Positions 17,754 to 26,385 of a stretch of 64,000 nucleotides of DNA are shown one piece after another. Both the position numbers and the translations under genes were made by a program. The DNA lies in contig JADKDT010000012.1 of the NCBI GenBank assembly GCA_016714465.1, positions 1 to 64,000 on the forward strand, read 5' to 3'. Within the stretch, counting starts at the first letter, position 1. Every line of letters begins with the position of its first letter. The stretch comes from Candidatus Brachythrix odensensis. GTDB lineage: Bacteria; Chloroflexota; Anaerolineae; J036; Brachytrichaceae. Below the pieces are notes generated by a model, which made no database searches, had not been told where the DNA came from, and saw only the letters and a program-made list of their open reading frames with translations.

Positions 17754-17800
17754 GGCGAGATCAGCATCCCCGCGCGAAGCGCGGGGATGCTGATCTCGCC
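17754..17800. repeat. Perfect hairpin between divergent genes
   Basis: 22-bp arms (GGCGAGATCAGCATCCCCGC then GC, 17754-17775; complement 17779-17800) with a GAA loop. Unlike most copies it lies between two gene starts, so termination is not an obvious role here. Related degenerate copies are at 45762-45809 and 46142-46401. Confidence 0.75.
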
Positions 17801-17930
17801 AGTTACCAATTCGGATGACTTCAAATCTCAATGATGGCGTAACAACAAGGCGCGGAGTGTAGTGGTATTCAATAGAAAAGCAAGTGCGCGGTTCCGTGCC
17901 CGGTCGTTGTGAAGTATGCTCACAAACGCC

Positions 17931-18768
17931 ATGCGATTCCACAAATACCAGGCCCTGGGCAACGACTATCTCGTGCTCGAGACAGCGGGCGGGCGGGCGC
18001 TCATCCCCGGCCTTGTCCGGCGGATCTGCAACCGGCACTTCGGCCTGGGCTCGGATGGCATCCTGCTCGAGGCTGCTCCCGGCCCGGGCGCGCGCTTCGG
18101 CCTGCGCATCCTGAACCCGGATGGCTCTGAGGCTGAGAAGAGCGGCAATGGCCTGCGCATCTTTGCCCGCTACCTGTGGGATGAGGGCCGCGTCACTGCC
18201 GCGCCCTTCAGCGTCTCCACCCGCGGCGGGGATGTCACCTGTCAGATCCGCGAGGGCGGACAGCAGGTTTTCGTCGAGATGGGCTCGGCCAGCTTTGACA
18301 GCGCCCGCATCCCCGTGGCCGGCCCGCCGCGCGAGGGTGGTCGGCGAATCGTTGCCTGTCGGCAACGATTCGCTGAGCTTCACCGCGGTCACGGTCGGCA
18401 ACCCGCACTGCGTCATTCATCTCGACGATGTCTCGCCCGAGATAGCACAACGTCTTGGGCCCGTCCTGGAGACGCATCCGCTCTTTCCCAATCGCACGAA
18501 TGTCCAGTTCGTCAAGGTCCTTGACCGGCAGCACCTGCAGATTGAGATCTGGGAGCGCGGTGCGGGTTATACCCTTGCGTCAGGCAGCAGCAGCTGCGCC
18601 GCCGCCGCCGCCTCGGTCCGCCTGGGGCTGTGCGAGCGCGAGGTGACGGTGTCGATGCCGGGCGGCGATCTGCAGATCGGCGTTTCGGCTGAGTACGCCC
18701 TCACGATGTTGGGCCCGGTGCAGAAGGTGGCTGAGGGCACGCTGGCGGCGGAGCTGTTAACAAAATGA
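17931..18768 (+). CDS. DapF-like epimerase without catalytic cysteines, frameshifted
   Basis: Diaminopimelate-epimerase fold, about 278 aa after repair: MRFHKYQALGNDYLVLE, LGSDGILLE, NPDGSEAEKSGNGLRIFARY, VTVGNPHCVIHLDDV and ERGAGYTLASGSSSCAAAAA. The frame breaks in GAGGGTGG at about 18335; removing one G joins PPRE to VVGESLPVGN. In E. coli DapF the two catalytic cysteines lie in GNGARC and QACGSGAC; here these positions are Ile and Ser. It may not epimerise meso-DAP by the usual two-cysteine mechanism. An ATG at 17916 would add five residues; no Shine-Dalgarno is visible for either. Confidence 0.8.
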
Positions 18769-18769
18769 T

Positions 18770-18816
18770 TGTCGGAAGCGATATGCCCTGCGAAGCAGGG
18801 CATATCGCTTCCGACA
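18770..18816. terminator. Hairpin, GATATGCCC type
   Basis: 22-bp perfect arms (TGTCGGAAGCGATATGCCCT then GC, 18770-18791; complement 18795-18816), GAA loop, beginning one base after the dapF-like stop and facing the convergent VOC gene. Confidence 0.78.
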
Positions 18817-18823
18817 GCATCTT

Positions 18824-19282
18824 CTATGAGTCCGGCGCGCGGCGTCGGAGCTCGAGCGGAAAACCAAACATCGCCAGCGTGTCCAGGAAATACCAGCGCC
18901 CGCCCGGTTTGACCGTGTCGCCGCTCTGCAGCACGTCGACGCCCATCCGGGCCGCGGCCGCCTCGGGATCCGGCACATCGAACAGGACGTGGTGGATCCC
19001 CTCGCCGTGCTGCTCGAGAAACTCGGCATAGATGTTGTTCGGCTCGAGCGGCTGGATGAACTCGAGCTGGGCGTTGGGCATTTCGATGAAGGCGATCTTC
19101 ATCCGCAGGTCGATGGGCAGACCGCGCAGGACCGCGGTCATGCCCTCGCGCAGCGGCCATTCGACCACCCGCGCGGGCGGGAGCTCGAACAGCGTTGTCC
19201 AACGGTGGGAGTAGGCCTCACAGTCGTGGACGATGAAGCCGACCTGGATGAGCGGACCGATGGAAATGCGGCCTTCAGGCAT
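18824..19282 (-). CDS. VOC/glyoxalase superfamily protein
   Basis: A 152-aa vicinal-oxygen-chelate protein: two beta-alpha-beta-beta-beta units with IGPLIQVGFIVHDCEAY at the start and GEGIHHVLFDVPDPEAA in the second half. AQLEFIQPLEP holds the Glu expected to bind metal, as in methylmalonyl-CoA epimerase and related lyases. The Shine-Dalgarno CGGAGGGG sits just upstream of ATG 19282. Substrate unknown; no CoA-metabolism neighbour is present to support an epimerase role. Confidence 0.82.
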   Translation of the reverse strand: MPEGRISIGPLIQVGFIVHDCEAYSHRWTTLFELPPARVVEWPLREGMTAVLRGLPIDLRMKIAFIEMPNAQLEFIQPLEPNNIYAEFLEQHGEGIHHVLFDVPDPEAAAARMGVDVLQSGDTVKPGGRWYFLDTLAMFGFPLELRRRAPDS

Positions 19283-19293
19283 TGCCCCTCCGT

Positions 19294-19962
19294 TTAGTGC
19301 GGGTTGGTCAGCGCGCGAACCCAGAGTTCGCCCGCCGATGCGGAGCGCGCTTTAGCCATATCGATGAAGGACCTTAATTCGTTCGGGCTGGGGGAGTCGG
19401 GCATCCGGTCGATGGCCTTTGGGATATCGTCAAGCTGGTCGCGGACCCCCGCCACCCAGGGCCACCCGTTGCGGTGGGATGCTTCGTTGTTGTATTCAAG
19501 GATGGCCCGGACTGGCCCGCTGGCGAATTTCTCCAGCTCGGCCTTGCCGACTGTGTGGGCTTTCGGTTCGCCATGCGCGGCAATCATGTGATCCAGGTTG
19601 GCCAATTGCGTGGCGAACGTGGCCAGCGCTGAGGCGAATTTTGTCATTTCAGTGCGCTTGATACCCAGCCCCACCCGGTGCTCATTCACCGCGCCCACGA
19701 ACTCTTCATGGAATTTCTTTTTGAATTGCTCCGCTGTCTTGGGCGGTTTTGGCGCGATCTTCTTAACATCCACGTTGACAAGATAGGCGCCAAAGGTCTT
19801 CTCAAGCTGCATCAGCCCTGAATACATGATCAACTCGAAGTGGTCGTACCAGGCGACGGATTTTGCGGGTTCAGGCGTCGTCCCCTCGAGCGCCCGCACG
19901 GTCGACCAGAACTTGTCAATCGCGTCACCGAGTTCAACGCCCTTCGAAGCGCCGTCCTTCAC
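19294..19962 (-). CDS. Hypothetical protein
   Basis: A 222-aa helical soluble protein beginning with GTG 19962. It has WYDHFELIMYSGLMQLEKTFG, a Lys/Pro-rich segment (KKIAPKPPKTAEQFKKKF) and SHRNGWPWVAGVRDQLDDIP. No family recognised. It ends 11 bases before the VOC gene start, so they may be co-transcribed. AT content is slightly higher than in neighbours, a weak hint of separate origin. A small ORF overlaps its start in another frame. Confidence 0.65.
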   Translation of the reverse strand: MKDGASKGVELGDAIDKFWSTVRALEGTTPEPAKSVAWYDHFELIMYSGLMQLEKTFGAYLVNVDVKKIAPKPPKTAEQFKKKFHEEFVGAVNEHRVGLGIKRTEMTKFASALATFATQLANLDHMIAAHGEPKAHTVGKAELEKFASGPVRAILEYNNEASHRNGWPWVAGVRDQLDDIPKAIDRMPDSPSPNELRSFIDMAKARSASAGELWVRALTNPH

Positions 19963-20023
19963 GCCGCATCTCCGCCTTGAACTTTCGCCATTCAGCGCGG
20001 GTCGGTATTTTGTGTTTAGTCAT
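19934..20023 (-). CDS. Possible small ORF or displaced N-terminus
   Basis: ATG 20023 opens a 29-codon frame (MTKHKIPTRAEWRKFKAEMR, then REGRRFEGR) that ends inside the start of the 222-aa gene. Its basic, helical sequence reads like a genuine N-terminus. It may be the true beginning of the downstream protein, separated by a one-base indel, or a separate leader peptide. Not decidable here. Confidence 0.3.
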   Translation of the reverse strand: MTKHKIPTRAEWRKFKAEMRREGRRFEGR

Positions 20024-20067
20024 TGCGGGCCATTCTCGGGCCAAGAAGCACTAACACAACCAGTTTC

Positions 20068-20110
20068 CGGGACGGTATCGCCCCGTGCGCCGGGCGGGGA
20101 GACCGTCCCG
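20068..20110. terminator. Imperfect hairpin
   Basis: CGGGACGGTATCGCCCCG (20068-20085) pairs imperfectly with CGGGGAGACCGTCCCG (20095-20110). It lies just past the M24 peptidase stop and looks like a degraded member of the variable-arm hairpin family. Confidence 0.55.
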
Positions 20111-20125
20111 ATTCTGTTAGGAATT

Positions 20126-21280
20126 CTAAATTCCCCACTTGAATTGCGACAGCACTTCTGGCCCGGACGCGGTCACCAGGACCGTCTTCTCCGAGCGCGC
20201 CCCAAACGTGCCGCCCGGGCCCTCGTAGGCGCCCGGCTCGAGCGAGAACACCATCCCGGCCTGGATTGGCGTGTGGTCGTAGGGGACGACCCGCGGCAGC
20301 TCGTTGACGACGATGCCGACCTGGTGACCCATGTAATGCGGCATCTCCATTCCGTGTTTGGCATACGCGGCGTTGGCCGCCGCCCAGGCCTCCGAGGCCT
20401 TCTTGCCCGGGCGCAGGTTCTCGGCCGCCGCGTCAAAGGCGGCCTGCGAGGCGCGCGCGTATTTGCGTTCGTGGTCGTTGGGCTCGCGCCCGATCACATG
20501 CGTGTTCGTCACATCCGACCAGTAGCCATCTACCCGCTGGCTGATGTCCATCAGGGCGGCGTCCCCGACCTCGGTCACCCGGCTGCGCGGGCCGCCTGGG
20601 TACTGGACCGTCGTCGTGCGCGGGCCGGTGACCAGCTCGCCTGAGACCGGGATCTCGTGCCCGGCCGCCTCATTCATCCGGGCGGTGATCGTCCCCCACA
20701 TGTCGAATTCATTTCGCCCGGCGGTCTTGCACAGCTCGGCCAGAGTGTTGTGGCCCACATCCCCGACCTGGACGGCCCGCCGGATCAGCCCGATCTCGCG
20801 GGCGGTCTTGGTCAGGCGGGCCCGTTCGAGGGCCGGGAGGATGTCGACCAGCTTCACTCCGGGGAAGTCCCGGGCGATCCGCTCATAAGCCCCGTAGGGC
20901 AGTGCGTTTGGTTCGATGCCCAACGTTCCTGATTTACCCAGACCGACGTTGGCCAGCGCGCCCCGAAGCGCCTCGAGATATGTCCCGGTTGAATCGGCCT
21001 GCTTGAAGCTGTCGAAACCGTCAAAGGTCAGGATCCCGTCCAGACGCGATTCGCGTTTGGCCTGGGCCGCGCCGCCGGCCGACACGCCCAGCCAGGCCGC
21101 GCTGTCGCGGACGGAGAAGGCGGAGAATGCGCCGGCGTAAACGATCACCGCGCCGACGCCGACGGCGTGCGGGACTTCATAGCCGCTGATGTAGGTGACG
21201 TGATGCATCGACGACAGCAGCGCGACGTCGCAGATCGCCCGCAGCTCTTCGCGGGCCTTGGCCAGTTCTTCGTTTGTCAT
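20126..21280 (-). CDS. M24 family metallopeptidase (Xaa-Pro peptidase-like)
   Basis: A 384-aa pita-bread-fold protein. The C-terminal catalytic domain shows the metal ligands in order: two Asp in MDISQRVDGYWSDVTNTH, His in YMGHQVGIV, Glu in SLEPGAY and Glu in ARSEKTVLV. The N-terminal creatinase-like domain spans residues 1-150. M24 members include prolidases, creatinases and sugar-acid-cluster enzymes of unclear role. Start chosen: ATG 21280 (MTNEELAKAREEL) with AAAGGAT upstream. It is the last gene of the catabolic minus-strand series. Confidence 0.9.
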   Translation of the reverse strand: MTNEELAKAREELRAICDVALLSSMHHVTYISGYEVPHAVGVGAVIVYAGAFSAFSVRDSAAWLGVSAGGAAQAKRESRLDGILTFDGFDSFKQADSTGTYLEALRGALANVGLGKSGTLGIEPNALPYGAYERIARDFPGVKLVDILPALERARLTKTAREIGLIRRAVQVGDVGHNTLAELCKTAGRNEFDMWGTITARMNEAAGHEIPVSGELVTGPRTTTVQYPGGPRSRVTEVGDAALMDISQRVDGYWSDVTNTHVIGREPNDHERKYARASQAAFDAAAENLRPGKKASEAWAAANAAYAKHGMEMPHYMGHQVGIVVNELPRVVPYDHTPIQAGMVFSLEPGAYEGPGGTFGARSEKTVLVTASGPEVLSQFKWGI

Positions 21281-21292
21281 GGTTGAATCCTT

Positions 21293-21341
21293 TTCGTGAA
21301 TGGATATCCCCTGGCGGAGCCAGGGGATATCCATTCACGAA
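21293..21341. terminator. Hairpin overlapping a stop codon
   Basis: Perfect 23-bp arms (TTCGTGAATGGATATCCCCT then GGC, 21293-21315; complement 21319-21341), GGA loop. The right arm contains the stop codon (21335-21337) and the final residues of the minus-strand metallo-hydrolase gene. Confidence 0.8.
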
Positions 21342-22159
21342 TTAAGCGCCATCAGGATGCCCTCGCCGACCTCGAGCGCGCGGACCTGCGCCGTGCCGCC
21401 CAGGCGCCGATAGGTGTCGGCCAACAGGTTGGGATCGAGGGTGGCCTGCTCGCCGCCGGTGAAGTCCTTCCACAGCACGTGGTGCATCGGGATGAGGATC
21501 TTCGGTTGGATCTGCCAGGCCAGCAGCGCGGCTTCATGGGCATTCATGTTTCCGCCTGCCCCGTTGATGACGGTCATCATCACGTCGATGGGCCGGCTCT
21601 TGTCGAAGGCGAGCGCGCGCAGGCGCAGATCGTACTCCGTGTCGCCGGTGTGATAGATCCGCAGCCCTTCGGCTTCGATCAGCAGCCCAATCGCGTCGGG
21701 GACTTCCCAGCCAGGGATGCCGGCCAGATGCCGGGCTGCGACGGCAGTGATTGTGACGTCCCGAAAGACCTGGGTCTGGCCCTCGCTGAGGGCGGTGATG
21801 CGCGCCCCGGGCACCCCCCAGCCCATCAGCCGCGAGCGGCAACTGGGCGGGGCCAGGAACTGGGCGCTCGTGCGGCGGGCCAGAATCGGCAGGCCCTCGG
21901 GATCAAGGTGGTCCTCATGCCAGTGCGTAGCGATGACGAGATCGGGCTGGGCGTCCTCGACCGGGACCGGCGGTGGGCCGGACCGCTCGACGCCGAAGAT
22001 CTGGGCGACGCAGTTGCTGAAGTATGGGTCGATATAGATCTGCGTCCCGGCCGGGGTCTTGAGGACAAAGCCGGTCCCGCTCAGCCACCAGGCCATCACG
22101 CTGCCGGGTGGGACGCGGGTGTCCGCGATTGTCTGTGAGAGGGTTGCCATTTCCATCAT
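21335..22159 (-). CDS. MBL-fold hydrolase, UlaG-like lactonase
   Basis: A 274-aa metallo-beta-lactamase-fold protein with the di-metal motif ATHWHEDHLDPEG and later ligands in YHTGDTEYDLRL and PMHHVLWKD. This arrangement is that of UlaG, the L-ascorbate-6-phosphate lactonase. In this cluster a sugar-lactone hydrolase would fit between sugar oxidation and acid dehydration. Three in-frame ATGs (22159, 22156, 22150) follow CGGAG; 22150 has the best spacing. The stop lies within a hairpin arm. Confidence 0.85.
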   Translation of the reverse strand: MMEMATLSQTIADTRVPPGSVMAWWLSGTGFVLKTPAGTQIYIDPYFSNCVAQIFGVERSGPPPVPVEDAQPDLVIATHWHEDHLDPEGLPILARRTSAQFLAPPSCRSRLMGWGVPGARITALSEGQTQVFRDVTITAVAARHLAGIPGWEVPDAIGLLIEAEGLRIYHTGDTEYDLRLRALAFDKSRPIDVMMTVINGAGGNMNAHEAALLAWQIQPKILIPMHHVLWKDFTGGEQATLDPNLLADTYRRLGGTAQVRALEVGEGILMALNS

Positions 22160-22444
22160 CTCCGATCAAATGCCCGGGCGGGCGAAAGCACGGTGAAGCC
22201 CAAGTGTGCCGCCAACCTGAAGCCGTCATCCCGCGCGAAAGGGCAGAGATCCAGGCCGAAGTGCTCGATCATGCGTTCCAGCCTGAGGGCGGGCTGACGG
22301 AGGCCTTTCGCCGCGCCAACACCCGATAAGGATGGGCCCCTTCAGGGCTGTGGCGGGGTGGCGCGGGGCCCTGCTTTAGGTTTCGGCCCGACTACCATCA
22401 CCGCGCGGCCGGACCGCTCGGTCCACATGCGCTCGAATCTCCCC
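22160..22444. other. Intergenic region, no confident gene
   Basis: A 285-bp gap between the PhyH stop and the lactonase start. On the plus strand a short open frame ends at 22329 with AEVLDHAFQPEGGLTEAFRR, which reads a little like a protein C-terminus, possibly a remnant, but no start or homology can be supported. No hairpin of the usual family is present. Confidence 0.4.
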
Positions 22445-23284
22445 CTACCCCCGGGCGGGCTCGGCCATCTCCAGGCGGCGCTTTGCGCTGAGTTCGGCCA
22501 GGTGCCCGTCGTTGGCCAGGACCTGCTCGAGATGAACCATCCGCTCCGGGCTGGCGGTGCGCACAACGGTGTTGTCATACGAGCGCTCGATCAGAAAGCG
22601 CGAGCCGCCTGCAAGGTAGTCGCGCAGGGCGGGGAGTTTGTCGTCGGGATAGCGCTGGCAGCAGTTCATCGTGAACATCCGCCGGCGGGTCGAGCCGCCC
22701 CAGGCGGAGTGCTTGATGTCGTGGTTGAAGACGAGGATGTCGCCGGGTTTGGTCTCCAGCGCGATGGCCGGGACCTGGCTGCCCGGGATCCCCCAGCTCT
22801 CGTCGCACTTTTTGACCTCGCGCTCGAGTTGGTCCGAGAAGTGATCGCCCACCCGGTGGCTGCCGGGGATCACCCGCAGCGCGCCCGTGTCGCGGGTCAG
22901 CGGATCGAGGTAGAAGGCGATTTTGATGTGCTTGAGCCCGCCCCGTCCCCCGTAGCCATCCGAGTGCCACTTGGTGTCGCCGACATAGAAGTTGCCGTCG
23001 CTGCCCATGTAGTTGAAGTCGTCGCCCAGGATGCTGGCGGCGATGTCGTGAATGCGCGGATCGTCCAGGAGCGTGCTCAGATATTCGCTCTGATCGAGAA
23101 ACTGCACGACGACCGAGCGCGCCTTCTCGTCATGCGGCTTGCCGTCGTGGCCGCCGCCGTGGCGGACCCAGACCGCCTCGAACGCGTCGATGATGGCCTG
23201 GGCCTTGTCGGCCAGCAGGCCGGGGAAGCCCATGTATCCAAAGGCGTCAAACTGCGACAGTTGCTGACTGGAAAGGCGGGTCAT
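22445..23284 (-). CDS. Phytanoyl-CoA dioxygenase (PhyH) family protein
   Basis: A 279-aa Fe(II)/2-oxoglutarate-dependent dioxygenase. The facial triad is seen as WHSDG (His, Asp) and HDIKHSAWGG (His), with an Arg of RRRMFTMNCCQRY for 2-oxoglutarate. VIPGSHRVGDHF and KPGDILVFNHD are typical PhyH motifs. It is one of two PhyH genes in the cluster and could hydroxylate or demethylate a sugar- or fatty-acid-like substrate. It lies 29 bases downstream of the aldo/keto reductase in the same transcription direction. Confidence 0.9.
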   Translation of the reverse strand: MTRLSSQQLSQFDAFGYMGFPGLLADKAQAIIDAFEAVWVRHGGGHDGKPHDEKARSVVVQFLDQSEYLSTLLDDPRIHDIAASILGDDFNYMGSDGNFYVGDTKWHSDGYGGRGGLKHIKIAFYLDPLTRDTGALRVIPGSHRVGDHFSDQLEREVKKCDESWGIPGSQVPAIALETKPGDILVFNHDIKHSAWGGSTRRRMFTMNCCQRYPDDKLPALRDYLAGGSRFLIERSYDNTVVRTASPERMVHLEQVLANDGHLAELSAKRRLEMAEPARG

Positions 23285-23313
23285 GGTGATGGGTAATCTC
23301 CGGTTGAACTAAA

Positions 23314-24288
23314 TCAGCCGTCGCGCAGCCAGGTCCGCTGCGCGTCGGTCAGGGTGATGGCCAATGCCCCCAGCGCGTCGGCCAGGTGCTCGGGGTGCAT
23401 TGTGCCGAGGATGGGAAAGGCCGGGAAGGGATGCGATCGCAGATACGCCAGGGCGATCTGGTTGGCGCTGAATCCGCCGAGTTCGCGGCCCAACTTGGCC
23501 GCCCGGTCGCGCCGCCCGCGGCTGATAGCGTTCTCGTAGTGCGGGGCGTTCTTGCCCGGGTTTTCGCCAAAGTAGCCGAAGGCGGTCGCGGTGTAGGCCA
23601 TGACCGGAAAGCCTTTCCGGGTGTGCCACGCCACATCGGCGTCGTTCAACCGGTAGCAGGTCGGGTCGGGTCCGCGCAGGTTGAGTGGATAGGGGTCGTT
23701 GGACTCTGCCAAGCTCCACTGCTGCTGGGCGATGACGAAACCAGACAGCCCGCGCGCCGCGGCGTAGGCGTTCGCCTCCTCGATCCGCGGGATCGCCCAG
23801 TTGCTCGCGCCCAGGTAACGCACCCGCCCGCGGGCAACCTGCGCGTTCAGCCCGTCCATGATCGACGCGACGGTGCGCCGAGGATCGTCGCGGTGCAGCA
23901 GATACACGTCGATGTAGTCGATCCCCAATCGTTCCAGGCTGTCGCTCACATCCGATGCGATGCTCTCCGGTGACAGATAGTCGTCCGGGCGCGGATAACC
24001 CGGGGTGAAGTCGGGGTGCCCGCCCTTGGTCGCGATCACGACCTTGTCGCGATCGCCAAACGCCTTGAGGCATTCGCCCAGGCCGCGCTCGCTTTCGCCC
24101 GGCCCGCCGGTCTTCATCCAGAAGTTGTAGGCGTGGGCGGTGTCGAAGAAGTTGCCGCCCGCGGCGCGGTACATGCGATACAGCGCGCGCATCTCGTCGC
24201 CGCGCACGCGGGCGTTGAACTGCATCACGCCGTAGCACAACCCGGACACGTCCAGGTCCGTGCTGGGGATGCGGTGAAGAGTAGGTGT
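23314..24288 (-). CDS. Aldo/keto reductase (start unresolved)
   Basis: NADPH-dependent (beta/alpha)8-barrel oxidoreductase of about 325 aa. FFDTAHAYNF gives the catalytic Asp/Tyr, VVIATKGGHP the Lys, and LLHRDDPRRT the His; VRYLGASNW and the C-terminal AYLRSHPFPAFPILGTMHPEHL are typical. The frame is open upstream into the enolase-family gene with no ATG, GTG or TTG before HRIPSTDLDVSGLCYG, so the start is lost, probably by an indel near 24290-24315. Position 24288 marks where family-like sequence begins. In context it could act as a sugar dehydrogenase or reductase. Confidence 0.85.
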   Translation of the reverse strand, partial: TPTLHRIPSTDLDVSGLCYGVMQFNARVRGDEMRALYRMYRAAGGNFFDTAHAYNFWMKTGGPGESERGLGECLKAFGDRDKVVIATKGGHPDFTPGYPRPDDYLSPESIASDVSDSLERLGIDYIDVYLLHRDDPRRTVASIMDGLNAQVARGRVRYLGASNWAIPRIEEANAYAAARGLSGFVIAQQQWSLAESNDPYPLNLRGPDPTCYRLNDADVAWHTRKGFPVMAYTATAFGYFGENPGKNAPHYENAISRGRRDRAAKLGRELGGFSANQIALAYLRSHPFPAFPILGTMHPEHLADALGALAITLTDAQRTWLRDG

Positions 24289-24316
24289 TGCTGTCCGGGC
24301 CGGCGCCCCGTTCGGG

Positions 24317-25528
24317 CCAGCTGTTGATCCGGTGGTTGGCATCGGAGAACTCGATGTGGACGTCCGGGCGCTTGAGCACCTCGTCGCGCAGGGCGGCGCC
24401 AAGGCCGGGTTTGCCTCCGAGCGAGATTATGCCGTCGCGGATTGGGATTGGCTCTGTCATCACATCGTTGTACCAGCCGTCGTAGTAGGCCCGGACCGTT
24501 TCGACGATCTTGGCGTTGGGGATATGGAGCATGAGGTGGGCGGCCGACCACAACGCCACCGGCCCGATGCAGTCATGGCTGGTGATCGGCAGCAGGTAGG
24601 TCTCGGCCATGGCGCAGATCTTGCGGGTCTCGGTCAGCCCGCCGCACCAGGCCATGTCGGGCATGATGATGTCGGCGGCGTTCTTCTCGATCACCTCGCG
24701 GAAGCCGAACTTCGAGATCAGGCGCTCGCTCACGCACAGCGGCACGGTGGTGGACTGCTTTAGCCGGGCATACGATTCGACGTTGTCCGGGGGGATCATT
24801 TCCTCCATCCACATCACGTCGTAAGGCTCCAGGGCGCGGGCGATCTTGACCGCCTCGGTCAGGCTCCAGCGGGCGTGTCCCTCGATGCAGATTTCCATCT
24901 TGTCGCCCACGGCCCGGCGGATGTCCTCGACATACGAGATGCCCTTCTTCAGGTCCTCATGCTTGAGGTGGTAGCCCACCGGCCCGACCGCGCCCGCGCC
25001 GGCCCGGGTGCCGAGCGGCCCGCCGGTCGGCACGCCAAACTGGTCGAAAGGCCAGATCTTCATCGCCTTGATGCCCTGGCCCAGCAGCTCGGTGGCCAGC
25101 TCGCCGGAATGGCCTTCCGCCCAACGCTTGTAGTCCTGATGTTTGCCATGCCCAACGCAGGTGTTGTAGATCCAGATGTCATCCCGGCAGCGCCCGCCCA
25201 GCAGGTTGTAAATGGGCTGGCCGGTGTACTGCCCGAGCAGGTCCCACAGCGCCACGTCGACGGCGCTGATGGCGCGCGTCTCGCTTCCGCCATAGCCAAA
25301 GAAGTTCACCGTGTAGAACATGTTCTGCCAGTGGCTCTCGATGTCAAAGGCGCTGCGCCCGAGCAGCAGGTTGGCGAACACGTCGTGGACCATCGCGCTG
25401 ATCGCGCGCGGCACATAGAAGGTTTCGCCCAGCCCGATCAGGCCATCGTCGGTATGAATCCGGACCCAGGTCGTATTGGGCTGCTCATCGATCCAGATCG
25501 TCTCGAGTTTCGTGATTTTCATCGCCAT
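24317..25528 (-). CDS. Enolase-superfamily acid-sugar dehydratase-like
   Basis: Mandelate racemase/muconate-lactonising-type protein, about 404 aa. The capping domain begins MAMKITKLETIWIDEQPN. Barrel motifs: CIEGHARW, MWMEEMIPPDN and CVSERL (metal ligands), IIMPDMAWCGGLTE, and TSHDCIGPVALWSAAH carrying the catalytic His. It would dehydrate an aldonate or uronate-derived acid to a 2-keto-3-deoxy acid. Start ATG 25528 follows GGAGG. No stop separates it from the downstream reductase: after HRINSW the frame continues in shadow of that gene. Position 24317 is where family-like sequence ends. Confidence 0.87.
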
Positions 25529-25565
25529 CTTGTTCCTCCGTTTGCGTTTGTCGCGAAATGGGGCG

Positions 25566-25599
25566 CCGGTAGAGACGCGCCGCGGCGCGTCTCTACCGG
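25566..25599. terminator. Hairpin containing the RraA stop
   Basis: Perfect 16-bp arms CCGGTAGAGACGCGCC (25566-25581) and complement (25584-25599). Read on the minus strand, the first arm carries the TAG that ends the repaired RraA frame. Confidence 0.78.
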
Positions 25600-26379
25600 A
25601 GGGCATCAGGGGTGGCCCCGGCCGCTTTGCGCCAGGCCTCATATTCCACTTTGGCCTCGGCGCTGAGCGGGTAGTAATTTCTTGAGATGTTCACCCTCGC
25701 GCAGCTTCATCCGGGTGAACTCCTCCCAGTCCTTCTTGGCATTGGCGCGCTGAATGACCTCGGGCGCGAGCTTGACCGGCACGCAGATCGCGCCGTCGCC
25801 ATCGGCGACGATGATGTCGCCGGGGATCACCAGCACGTTGGCGCACGAGATCGGGACGTTGACGCCCCAGAACATCAGGTTGTTCTGCATGCCATGGTTG
25901 GGCGTCACCCCGCGCATCCACACGCCCACATCCAGGTCGTCCATATCCGGCCAGTCGCGCAGGCAGCCGTCGATGACCACCCCGGCCCCGCCGTGGCGGG
26001 CGAAGAAGGTCATCATCATCTCGCCAAAAATGCCGCCCTCCATTTCGCCGCGCCCGTCGACGACGATGATGTCGCCGGGCCGGGTCGGATACATCGCGAA
26101 GTGGTGGAACATCCCGCGCTCGCCGTATTCCTTGCTGTCGGTCAGGTCCTGGCGCTTGGGCATGCACTGCAGGGTGAGGGCCGGCCCAGCGATCGCCTTG
26201 CCCTTCTTCCACGAGGTCAGGCCGGCCATGTGCGGGCGCGCCACACCGAGGTTGAACAACTCGCCCGCCGCGGTGGCCGTGCCGATGCGCTGAAGCGCCT
26301 CGCACAGGGCCGGGTCGGGCCGCTGGATGTCATCGAAGATCGTGATTGCGCGAATGTTGTTTGGATCAAAGATGGCCAT
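25593..26379 (-). CDS. RraA-like/HMG aldolase family protein, frameshifted end
   Basis: RraA-fold protein (about 260 aa repaired) of the group that includes 4-hydroxy-4-methyl-2-oxoglutarate aldolase. The signature is GAGVVIDGCLRDW with GDIIVADGDGAICVP; GKAIAGPALTL is the N-terminal motif. As read the frame ends at 25639 with LLPAQRRGQSGI. Removing one T from AAATTAC (about 25679) restores KKYYPLSAEAKVEYEAWRKA to a TAG at 25593. In the cluster it may cleave a 4-hydroxy-2-keto acid to pyruvate plus an aldehyde or keto acid. It overlaps no neighbour and lies 6 bases from GH2. Confidence 0.88.
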
Positions 26380-26385
26380 ATTACG

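Noticed and set aside
22108..22329. 73-aa plus-strand ORF in the gap upstream of the lactonase gene
   Set aside because: First half is antisense to the lactonase start; only the last 35 residues look protein-like. At most a remnant.
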